64,000 nucleotides of DNA from Kamptonema formosum PCC 6407 (GTDB lineage: Bacteria; Cyanobacteriota; Cyanobacteriia; Cyanobacteriales; Microcoleaceae): NCBI RefSeq assembly GCF_000332155.1, contig NZ_KB235903.1, positions 363,315-427,314 on the forward strand, in the 5' to 3' direction. Numbering within the stretch: the first letter of the stretch is position 1; each line of letters starts with the position of its first letter. The translations under genes and the position numbers were made by a program. A model generated the notes under the pieces. The model made no database searches. It was not told the origin of the DNA and was given only the letters and a program-made list of their open reading frames with translations. Below are positions 56,701-62,805 of the stretch, one piece after another.

Positions 56701-57015
56701 AAGAGAAAATTGGACTTCGACGGCTTCAGCAGAGGCGTTGTCGGGATCGGTAGGAGTTGCTGGTATGGATGAGCGACCAAAGCGTAAACCAGTCAGAGAA
56801 AATCTTTCCAACCGCCCGACTTTAACCGGTCGCTTCAAGAGTTGGCTAATTTCAGTCTCAACTAGGGGTGCTAACTCTTCCTGTATCCACCAAACTGCCA
56901 CCAAGGCCCCAGTTATAGTAACAATTCCCAATCCTATGCCGCTCAAAATTAGCGGCCGCCATCTGCGGCGGGAGGGACGGGGTTCTGGTTGATTGTCGAT
57001 GTTAGGATTCGTCAT
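50746..57015 (-). CDS. tamB: TamB-like (DUF490) translocation/assembly protein, 2089 residues
   Basis: Large envelope protein bridging inner and outer membranes, of the TamB/YhdP-like lipid-transport group. An N-terminal membrane anchor (LILSGIGLGIVTITGALVAV) is followed by a very long beta-strand-rich groove and the conserved C-terminal DUF490 domain (GLTEFRLFPTRIRSEEGRSS ... LLRGSTNFQGDNRATVEYEVRF). Residues about 600-1010 contain five or six related units of about 85 residues with AGPxxNLxLNAIAADxxGRI and AQLQNLQTLNGR. Residues about 420-447 are an in-frame octamer-repeat insertion (GAGERGSGGAGVQGSGG). Bacterial TamB is about 1260 residues, so this is unusually long, as in some cyanobacteria. 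Confidence 0.9.
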   Translation of the reverse strand: MTNPNIDNQPEPRPSRRRWRPLILSGIGLGIVTITGALVAVWWIQEELAPLVETEISQLLKRPVKVGRLERFSLTGLRFGRSSIPATPTDPDNASAEAVEVQFSLGHLIFRRILKLNVNLINSNAYIEQDAKGKWINIETAKDREGGIIKTEIDTIGVENANAVLVPSPAVGQKTSAPISVKLKDGNAQIREQNQRILYELNGQFVTSGNFRVKADSLLPTGETNVLLQGQNLPVSELARLLKAPAISLVRGQGSGNLTVSLRQNKLSDITGIASFQGVEAIVNPLKQPLKNTTGQVRFKEGAIAIDNLSTNYSQIPIKIAGTLQTGPNFDLTRTKFNLATNIQPVTVAVLLNAANKELSKPLQLPIPVAGEVKLEGKLTGDLSQPLFLGAIATTKPVQLDRLQFSNISTRFAVERGRGGAGERGSGGAGVQGSGGAEGAKSSPSSPSFPSSLVVSLSDIRVTPSAGGDITGKGQVDIALGEGNLRSGLVLDLAAKDLPADAIAEIYQVSLPPEVAIGNISANAQIFGPLDNIQGRVQWQAPQATYPATGEIRIARSAVGLQNVALSIAGGTVNVSGVLNNGRWQALVGGDRVDLNLLRQEIPSLSIPADLEGLVSGRVLAAGTLDNLNLNAIAARVIGTLTTAGGTIDGRGVLDKGQWQGIAESETIAIASLADLGLPILNAVNPEATNLKAQLQNLQTLDGRVSGQIRVAGPVENVNLNAIAADAKGRITVAGGTVNASGKLESGRWLGVADANAIALNPIINAGLPFIDGTDPQANNLRAQLQNLQTLNGRITGQIRAAGPLNNLTLNAIAADGNGRIAVAGGTLNLRGELGGGRWQGVAGANAIALNPIINAGLPFVNSNIKAQLQNLQSLNGRLTGQLQAAGPLENLTANAITAFANGRIVTNQLGEILAQGKLEQSNWQAFLETNNLPLNRLEQPLKQAGLLTADLPSEIDGVLDGRVRLSGNLNNLSGNAIVANGEGQLRLNDGGGIVNARGQLTGGNWRANIGGDRIALSRFQEVWLAQTSRLRAQGLISQAQNLPLLGGLFNGQINLSGPLAVVPQAIRAAGRFQVSELPFLNQPFAAVFNWDGKRVEVENAVSPGLSANGFFGVEFEGKGLPSISNLDFNVKLSNFDLESLPIPTPAALENVSSPTLVAGRADFVGRVSGTLADLNLVGDLRLRDLAVNKVEFEPVMLGTVNGGLGRGLDLNLAGQQDRIQIALDRTYLPTSFLIRRGDAIASGRTQGDILRVNLEQFPLATLNLTPAKDRGLGPITGLASGQINIPGWKMPLNVANLQASGQIAIAQPAIGYIRADNFQGQFNYANGVASLINGELRLRQSQYLISGTVKTGDNPEFAGKINAKQGNLQDILVALQYFNLSDIARGLKPPVYGTAADVQTVAVGMPDAPLIEQLRRFAEIQALLQQQREAQASSKIPPLSSLQGNFSGEISVAGSLRTGVQAQFNLAGNDWRWGNYVAEQFSVEGSFQDGTLTVLPLRIKSGETLIGFSGQIGQQGQSGQLRVRNVPVEELAKIVELPYVDVTGNLNLRATIAGTLDNPQAIGELSLVNGTINTEPIENAEGSFSYTNARLNFSGVALVTSDEPITVQGSLPFELPFAAVKADSDQIALNVNLKNEGLAIINVLTPQIAWVDGKGQVQLKVGGTLQSPAAEGIAVFENATVRARAFPDPLTGLTGIVRFEGDRIRVEGLQGQLSQGKVTAVGTIPLVIPLGEGDRDRANPLTVALDKLSLNLKGLYRGGANGQIIVGGTALRPSLGGNIDLSNGQVFLPGSGSGTTLVSTTGGGSQSFEVGLDNLRLNLGKGVQVTSPPILSFLASGGLTVNGTLDDLRPQGTIKLTSGAVNLFTTQFRLDRGYPQTATFIPSQGLDPTLDVRLVTSVPEVTRFVTPTSALSSEIADNPTGINSGRVRSIRIQALAQGRASQLAENIELRSSPSRSETEIVALLGGSFVQTLGAGDSTLAIANLAGAGLFSNLQSAVTNATGLTEFRLFPTRIRSEEGRSSSSSTLGIGLEVGLDITRNVSASVIRVLAPNQPTEFTLRYRLSDEVLLRGSTNFQGDNRATVEYEVRF

Positions 57016-57451
57016 GCTTGCAACAGAAGAGCTATAGCTAGGGAAGAAGGGGCTAGGGGCTAGGGGCTAGGGGCTAGGGGAAGAAGGGGCTAGGGACTAC
57101 GATGCTCAGGGCTAGGGGAAGAAGGGGCTAGGGACTAGGGGCTAGGGGCTAGGGAAAGAAGAGAATAGCATTAAGGGTTTCAGGAAATCAGAACGTCCTA
57201 ACGAGCTTGGCATTTGCTATGAGTGTCTTCACTCTGTTTACTTAAGATATAGACACTCCTTTACAAAGTCAGGTTCAGTCGAGGAACCTTGACCAAACTC
57301 AATCTAAACACAGACTAACGCCTTCAACAAACTCAACATAGGTATGATTTTTTTCAATAAAGACGCGATCGCTCTTTTCCGCTCTCCCCATCAATTATTG
57401 CCGATCGCCTTTAATATAAAAAACGGTGGTAACTGAGGATGTAAGAAACTT
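57016..57451. other. Intergenic region with composite repeat
   Basis: 436 bases between divergent genes. The first 210 bases are composite-repeat copy 5; the remainder has GCGATCGC (57364), an AT-rich promoter-like stretch before the DUF3110 gene, and no gene. Confidence 0.5.
57031..57222 (+). repeat. Composite heptamer-headed dispersed repeat, copy 5
   Basis: Several (GGGGCTA)n blocks separated by AAGAAGGGGC and a GATGCTCAGGGCTAGGGG variant, then GAGAATAGCATTAAGGGTTT , AGGAAATCAGAACGTCCTAA C and AGCTTGGCATTTGCTATG. Confidence 0.8.
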
Positions 57452-57814
57452 ATGCGAGTGTTCGTCTTACTGTTTAATGCTCGAACGGAGAATGAGGGAA
57501 TCCATACTATACAAATCGGCGATCGCAATAAGGTGCTGATGTTTGAGTCGGAAGACGACGCTGAGCGCTTTGGTGTGATGTTGGAGGCTCAGGATTTCCC
57601 TACGCCTGTGGTGGAATCGCTCGAAGATGAAGAGATCAAGGAGTTTTGCGATAGTGTTGATTATGACTGGGAGCTGATCCCGGCGGGGGCTCTGGCTATT
57701 CCACCCGAAAGTAATGTAGAACAGACTGACTGGCAGGAGGGAGAGAATAAGGATTCGGAAATGCCCATCAACGAACTTGACGCTATTCGTCGCCGGCTAG
57801 AAGGACTTTTATGA
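57452..57814 (+). CDS. DUF3110 family protein
   Basis: 120 residues with the strongly conserved cyanobacterial beginning MRVFVLLFNARTENEGIHTI and MFESEDDAERFGVMLEAQDF. It is soluble and acidic, of unknown function. The final part (ELDAIRRRLEGLL) is a predicted helix. The TGA stop is immediately followed by an (AGGAAGA)n heptamer run. Confidence 0.92.
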   Translation: MRVFVLLFNARTENEGIHTIQIGDRNKVLMFESEDDAERFGVMLEAQDFPTPVVESLEDEEIKEFCDSVDYDWELIPAGALAIPPESNVEQTDWQEGENKDSEMPINELDAIRRRLEGLL

Positions 57815-58012
57815 AGGAAGAAGGAAGAAGGAAGAAGGAAGAAGGAAGAAGGAAAATGCAGTAAATTATTCCCTTGTTCTCCTTCTTTCCCTAGCCCCTA
57901 GCCCCTAGCCCCTAGCCCCTAGCCCCTAGCCCTAGCCCCTCTCTTCCCCGCTACCCGTCTGCTTCCAAACACTTGCCCACAATCAGAAATGAAACATGAG
58001 GTTAATTGAAAG
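57815..58012. repeat. (GGAAGAA)n and (CCCCTAG)n heptamer runs
   Basis: GGAAGAAGGAAGAAGGAAGA A follows the DUF3110 stop, and the inverted heptamer CCCTAGCCCCTAGCCCCTAG lies at 57891-57940. They fill the gap before murQ. Confidence 0.85.
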
Positions 58013-58936
58013 ATGAAAAATTTGGATGAACGTGGGCATTTGTTGACGGAACAGGTGAATGCCAATAGTGAAAATTTAGACCAATTGACCTCTCTGGAGT
58101 TGGTCGATCTGTTTAATCGTGAGGATGCTCAAACTTTGGCGGCGATCGCATCTGCTCGTCAACCTTTGGCAATAGCAATTGATATCACCTCTGCGGCTTT
58201 GCGTCAAGGGGGGCGACTGTTTTATGTGGGTGCGGGAACTTCTGGGCGTTTGGGGGTTTTGGATGCGGCTGAATGTCCCCCCACTTTTTGTACGCCGCCG
58301 GAGTTGGTACAGGGGATTATTGCAGGGGGTGCGGGGGCTTTGGTGCGGAGCTCGGAGGATTTGGAGGATCGGGCCCATGACGGGGCGGAGGCGATCGCTC
58401 ACCGTCATGTTACTGCTTTGGATGTGGTTGTGGGAATTACCGCTGGGGGGACAACGCCGTTTGTGACAGGTGCTTTACAAGCCGCCCGCCAACGCGGGGC
58501 TAAGACTATTTTTATGGCTTGCGTGCCTGCTGAACAAGTGGATGCTGAGGCTGATGTTGATATTCGCCTGTTGGTGGGCCCGGAGGTAGTGGCGGGTTCG
58601 ACGCGGCTGAAGGCGGGTACTGTGACGAAAATGGCACTGAATATTCTTTCGACTGGGGTGATGGTGAAGTTGGGGAAGGTGTACGGAAATCGCATGGTTG
58701 ATGTGGCGGTGACTAATAAGAAGTTGCGCGATCGCGCTGTGCGGATTTTGCAAGATTTGACGGATTTGAGCCGGGATGAGGCTGGTTTTTTATTGGAGAA
58801 AAGCAATAAGTCTGTGAAGTTGGCTTTGATGATGCACTGGACTGGTTTGGACAAGGAAGAGTGCGATCGGGTTTTGGCAGAATATCAGGGTAATTTACGG
58901 GCGGCTGTTGCGGGAATTGTTCTAACTAGGGGCTAG
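58013..58936 (+). CDS. murQ: N-acetylmuramic acid 6-phosphate etherase
   Basis: Cleaves the lactyl ether of MurNAc-6-phosphate to give GlcNAc-6-phosphate and D-lactate during cell-wall recycling. Seen are the family start LLTEQVNANSENLDQLTSLE, the SIS-fold block GGRLFYVGAGTSGRLGVLDA, ECPPTF and GGAGALVRSSEDLEDR. Length 307 is usual. No PTS or anhydro-kinase genes are nearby. The C-terminal RG and the TAG stop come from the first unit of a (GGGGCTA)n run, so the native end has been replaced or just abuts the repeat. Confidence 0.96.
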   Translation: MKNLDERGHLLTEQVNANSENLDQLTSLELVDLFNREDAQTLAAIASARQPLAIAIDITSAALRQGGRLFYVGAGTSGRLGVLDAAECPPTFCTPPELVQGIIAGGAGALVRSSEDLEDRAHDGAEAIAHRHVTALDVVVGITAGGTTPFVTGALQAARQRGAKTIFMACVPAEQVDAEADVDIRLLVGPEVVAGSTRLKAGTVTKMALNILSTGVMVKLGKVYGNRMVDVAVTNKKLRDRAVRILQDLTDLSRDEAGFLLEKSNKSVKLALMMHWTGLDKEECDRVLAEYQGNLRAAVAGIVLTRG

Positions 58937-59085
58937 GGGCTAGGGGCTAGGGGCTAGGGAAGAAGGGGAAAAGAGGGGCTGGGGAAAAAGGGAAAAAAAT
59001 GGCTAGAGACTAGGGAAAGAAGGGAATAGAATGTAGGGAGTTTCAGGAGCTTAGAGTGTCTTAAATGCCTTGGCGGTTGCCATAA
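58926..59085 (+). repeat. Composite heptamer-headed dispersed repeat, copy 6
   Basis: (GGGGCTA)n from the murQ stop, an A/G-rich link, GGGAATAGAATGTAGGGAGT TTCAGGAGC and the tail AGAGTGTCTTAAATGCCTTG GCGGTTGCC. Confidence 0.8.
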
Positions 59086-59198
59086 CGGTTAACTCTTAAC
59101 CGTTAGGACAAATTCTTGTAGGCTGGGCGCTGCGATCGTCTGATGGGAGTAAGAGAAATATCGTCAAGCCGCAGCGATCGCCTTACTACTTTATCAAT

Positions 59199-60584
59199 AT
59201 GACTATCCATAGAATAGAGTATCTGATTCTTTCTTCGGTTATAAAACATAATGAAACCCTCAGAAATATAGCATCGGACTTTAGACTCTCTCAATTTGAG
59301 GTGGCTGTAGCAGCTACTCACTTATTTCAGAAAGGTTACATCAAGGCTATATTTCCAGATGAAGCTATATTTCCAGAGACAGATGAAAGAACTATTAAAG
59401 ATATTACTTTAAACCGGTCTCAGATTCAGGCACACTTGGACGGAAAACTCAACGCTTATTACTACTTAACTCCTCAAGGGGGAGCCTTGTGGGAAACTGT
59501 ATGTCATGCTGATTGGAATAAATATTTGAAAGGTTATTCAAATCCTGTTGACGATATGGACGAGTTCTTAGAATCAGCAATAATTTCACAAAATAAGGAG
59601 TTAATAGAAGAATGCCTGAGCATAACAGAACATTTGTTCAACTGCACTATCATTGACGGTACAGAAGTTTGGGAAGATATAGAATTTTGGAAACCAACGT
59701 ACTGGAAAACTTTACCCAAAGCTTATAAAGTTACTTATAAGTATCAAAATTTTGAAAGTTGCATCGACTCAAACACACCTCAAGAATGTATCGAACAAGA
59801 TCGACAAGCGAAGCGGTGGAACCCGGAAATGTTGGATTGGTATACAGAGCCAGAATTAGATACAAACCCATCAAAATTGTTTGGAGATGAAGAGCTAAAC
59901 TCTTACGCAACATTAGCAGAAACTCCGAATCCAAAAGTCGAATACTTGATTCTTGAGTTTGCTGTAATATTCAACTACTACGGACTAAGAAATGTTGCGT
60001 CCTCAAAGGACTTATCTCATGCTGAAACAGCCCTTGCAGCGGATTCCTTGTTTCAGAGAGGGGACATTAAAGCAACGGTATTTGCTGATGAATATGACGA
60101 GTATCACACTGATGGAAATTCAGATGTTATCTTAACAATGGCCGGGATTCAAGATCACTTAGATGGGAGACTTCTAGCTTCCTACTATTTAACTCCTCAA
60201 GGTGGTGCTAGATGGGAAGCAATGGCTCATCCTGATTGGAATAAATTTTCCATTGTAAATTTTCTTGGGCAGTTTCCTTATGAAGAAGGATTTTTCGGTA
60301 CTCAGCGAGAAATCATAGAGCAATTGCTGGCTTTAGAGCATTTGATTTTCATGTATGAACATATCCCAGGAACAGAAAATTGGAATGTCCTAGAACCTTG
60401 GGAAGCAACATATTGGAAGACTTTACCGAGAGGCTATTACGTTAGTTGTGAATTTCAGCCCAATGATTCGTGCTTAGATTACCAAAAAGAAGGAGCTTCC
60501 CTTGAGTTAGTTGAGGAATACAAGCAAGCATTGCAATGGTACGAAAACATGAAGAAATGGTATACAGATCCTTCTTTTGACTAG
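59199..60584 (+). CDS. Internally duplicated protein of unknown function
   Basis: 461 residues made of two related halves (about 1-225 and 236-461). Matching blocks are IEYLILSSVI/VEYLILEFAV, LRNIASDFRLSQFEVAVAA/LRNVASSKDLSHAETALAA, LFQKGYIKA/LFQRGDIKA, IQAHLDGKLNAYYYLTPQGG/IQDHLDGRLLASYYLTPQGG, and TYWKTLPKAY/TYWKTLPRGY. The first 60 residues of each half look like a helix-turn-helix followed by a beta wing, so DNA binding or an immunity-type role are both possible. I do not recognise it. It is acidic and soluble. Its AT content is higher than that of murQ beside it, which fits recent acquisition. Confidence 0.7.
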   Translation: MTIHRIEYLILSSVIKHNETLRNIASDFRLSQFEVAVAATHLFQKGYIKAIFPDEAIFPETDERTIKDITLNRSQIQAHLDGKLNAYYYLTPQGGALWETVCHADWNKYLKGYSNPVDDMDEFLESAIISQNKELIEECLSITEHLFNCTIIDGTEVWEDIEFWKPTYWKTLPKAYKVTYKYQNFESCIDSNTPQECIEQDRQAKRWNPEMLDWYTEPELDTNPSKLFGDEELNSYATLAETPNPKVEYLILEFAVIFNYYGLRNVASSKDLSHAETALAADSLFQRGDIKATVFADEYDEYHTDGNSDVILTMAGIQDHLDGRLLASYYLTPQGGARWEAMAHPDWNKFSIVNFLGQFPYEEGFFGTQREIIEQLLALEHLIFMYEHIPGTENWNVLEPWEATYWKTLPRGYYVSCEFQPNDSCLDYQKEGASLELVEEYKQALQWYENMKKWYTDPSFD

Positions 60585-60660
60585 ACTTTAAAGCTTTACT
60601 TAATTGATTGCTATCATAGATATTACTACTTAATCAAGAAATCACGAATCAATACCTCTT

Positions 60661-60718
60661 GAGTCCGCGTAGGCGGACTTGGTTTGTATAGCCGCGATTT
60701 CCAATCGCCAGGGTATAT
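60661..60718 (-). repeat. GTCCGCGTAGGCGGAC / GCGATT palindromic repeat
   Basis: AGTCCGCGTAGGCGGACTTG and GCCGCGATTTCCAATCGCCA form the inverse of the repeats at 30093 and 41688. Confidence 0.75.
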
Positions 60719-60804
60719 TAAAAAGTTCCTTTGAGCAGTGACTTGACGAATAAATCAATAAGAGTTATAATGGTTCTATAAAGCAGGCAAAGGCGGTAAG
60801 AACT

Positions 60805-61335
60805 ATGTCTAAAACGCCAACAACAAAAGAGCAATTACTTAAGACAATGGCTCAGATCCAAAAATCCCAGAAAGCAGAGGTTTTTTGCGAACCTGTGATT
60901 GCCAAAATTCTAGGAACGCCGAAGAAATGGAAAGCGTTAAATAAGAGCGAACTGTGTCTGGTAATCGATGCTTGGAAGCAAATGTTATCAGCTTGTCCTC
61001 AAACGGCAAATTGGTTGCCACTAAGAATTAGCAGTCGGATTTTCTCACTGGCCGCCGATGGAGTGCGCTGGGTAGATTATTTCGGATTTGCTTCAAAGCA
61101 GGAAGCGGAAGCATTTTTAGAGAACATTATGCCTGACTGCAAATGGGCGGCGATTCGCCAAGGAGGTAAGCGAGTTAATGCTAGTTTTGAATGTAAGGTT
61201 TGGGGATTGAGTTCTGAAAAGTTTCAGTCTATTGTTGCTAATGAAAAAATGCTAAGCGGCCCACAAATGACGATTTTTTTGATGAGTTGGTCTACTTCTT
61301 CTCGCCAAGTTACAGATTTAGTTGTTAGTTGTTAA
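60805..61335 (+). CDS. Small protein of unknown function
   Basis: 176 residues from ATG (MSKTPTTKEQLLKTMAQIQK), largely helical then mixed, with no signal or membrane segments. Seen are ALNKSELCLVIDAWKQML and VRWVDYFGFASKQEAEAFL. I do not recognise the family. The last residues (DLVVSC) and the TAA stop run straight into a (TTGTTAG)n heptamer-type repeat, so the C-terminus may be altered. A -10-like TATAAT lies at 60766-60771. Confidence 0.65.
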   Translation: MSKTPTTKEQLLKTMAQIQKSQKAEVFCEPVIAKILGTPKKWKALNKSELCLVIDAWKQMLSACPQTANWLPLRISSRIFSLAADGVRWVDYFGFASKQEAEAFLENIMPDCKWAAIRQGGKRVNASFECKVWGLSSEKFQSIVANEKMLSGPQMTIFLMSWSTSSRQVTDLVVSC

Positions 61336-61632
61336 TTGTTGATTGTTAGTTGTTGGTTGTTGGTTATTAGTTGGAATTACGCACGTCAAGGCCAGAAACA
61401 CGAACAGAAACCGGGTTTCTTTGTAGATACCTAGTTAGTGAATAACGTTAATTTCTCATAGAAACCCGGTTTCTTTATACCTGGGTTTCTTTGTATATCT
61501 CTAGTTGAGAATGTTAATATTTCCTAGAAACCCGGTTTCTTTATACCATTAGCAAGTAGCAAGTAGCAATTAGCAATTAGCAATTACCAATTAGCAATTA
61601 CCAATTACCAATTACCAATTAGCAATTACCAA
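61336..61632. repeat. Repeat cluster: TTGTTAG, AGAAACCGGG and TAATTGG families
   Basis: 297 bases without a gene. 61336-61372 is TTGTTAG-like heptamers, 61404-61545 holds three AGAAACCGGG/CCCGGTTTCT arms, and 61555-61632 is (CAATTAN)n heptamers that end at the stop of the channel gene. Confidence 0.85.
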
Positions 61633-62709
61633 TTACCCTCCAAGAGGTGTTTGTTTAGGAGGTCTGGGAAAAGGGGATTTAAGGGGACTAAGAATTTTAT
61701 TAAGTTCCCGCAATTGTTCAGCAGTTCCCATGCAAATCAGCATATCTCCACCTGCAATGGTGGTGTCGGCGGTGGGGCCTGCGATTAATGTGCCGTCATC
61801 GCGGCGAATTGCTAATACTAATGCTCCTGATTGCGATCGCAGTTTAGCATCTCTGAGGGTTTGCCCCGAATAGGGGCAACTGTCGGGATCGACCAGAAAT
61901 TCTTCCATGTAAAAAGAGCGATCGGTTCCCGTCAAAATTCCATCCACAAAGTCCATTACTTGAGGGCGTAAAGCAGCAGCGGCCATCCTTTTGCCGCCCG
62001 TGATGTAAGGTGAAATCACGGCATCTGCACCACCCCGCTGTAACTTTTGCACTGCTTCTTCTGTTGTCGCCCGCGCGATCGCGCGTACATTCGGGTTGAG
62101 GGTTTTTGCGGATAAAACTGCATAAAGATTTTCGGCATCCGAGGGTAATGCCGATACGATACAAACTCCCCGTTTAATTCCTACATTTAACAGGGTATCG
62201 TCAAGAGTCGCGTCCCCTTGAATCGCTTTATAGCCTGACAAGAGGGCATCTTGGATGGAATTTGGGTCAGAGTCTACGACGACAAAAGGGATGCCTTCTG
62301 CTTTGAACTCTAAGGCAATTTGGCGGCCCATGCGCCCAAAACCGCAGAGAATGTAATGTCCAACTAATGAATCTACCAAGCGCCGTTGTTGCCTCAGCCT
62401 AGCTCCTTCTTGAAAGTAACCTTGAATTAGGGCTTCTGTAAAGCGGTTGACGATGTAACCGATGGTGACAACACCCATTAAAATTAGGTAGATGGTGAAC
62501 ATCCGCCCGCGCGAACCAAGGGGGTGAATTTCGCCATAACCTACGGTGGCTAGAGTAAATACTGTCATGTAAGCGGCATCGAGGGGCGGCCACCCTTCAA
62601 TCAGGCTATACCAAAGCGTGCCGATGCAGAAAATGCCGCCAAGGGCGATCGCACCGCCAACTAATTCTTTTTGCAGACGTTGGTATTTTTGCTCTAGCGT
62701 GGAGTACAC
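61633..62709 (-). CDS. Potassium channel with RCK/TrkA-N domain
   Basis: 358 residues. Two membrane helices (about 17-38 and 68-86) flank the pore loop AYMTVFTLATVGYGEIHP, which has the TVGYG selectivity filter. The cytosolic RCK domain starts YILCGFGRMGRQIALEF with the NAD-binding GxGxxG motif and an acidic end (VVVDSD), then a TrkA-C domain (about 265-335). The protein should form a K+-selective channel gated by a nucleotide or ion. The stop TAA is formed in the TAATTGG heptamer run. Confidence 0.93.
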   Translation of the reverse strand: MYSTLEQKYQRLQKELVGGAIALGGIFCIGTLWYSLIEGWPPLDAAYMTVFTLATVGYGEIHPLGSRGRMFTIYLILMGVVTIGYIVNRFTEALIQGYFQEGARLRQQRRLVDSLVGHYILCGFGRMGRQIALEFKAEGIPFVVVDSDPNSIQDALLSGYKAIQGDATLDDTLLNVGIKRGVCIVSALPSDAENLYAVLSAKTLNPNVRAIARATTEEAVQKLQRGGADAVISPYITGGKRMAAAALRPQVMDFVDGILTGTDRSFYMEEFLVDPDSCPYSGQTLRDAKLRSQSGALVLAIRRDDGTLIAGPTADTTIAGGDMLICMGTAEQLRELNKILSPLKSPFPRPPKQTPLGG

Positions 62710-62760
62710 CGATTTAGTTGATTATTTTAGGATTTACGCAGAAGATATCCCCCAACTCTT

Positions 62761-62798
62761 AAAAAGCACAAGGGGGCTTTTGATATCCCCCCTTTTTT
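62761..62798. terminator. Terminator between radical SAM and channel genes
   Basis: AAGGGGG-(10 b)-CCCCCTT stem at 62770-62793; on the minus strand it follows the radical SAM stop and is succeeded by GTGCTTTTT, while the plus strand also has TTTTTT after the stem, so it can work in both directions. Confidence 0.65.
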
Positions 62799-62805
62799 AT
62801 AGCAG

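Noticed and set aside
50746-57015. Long plus-strand frames inside tamB
   Set aside because: They are antisense shadows produced by GC-rich repeats of the gene.
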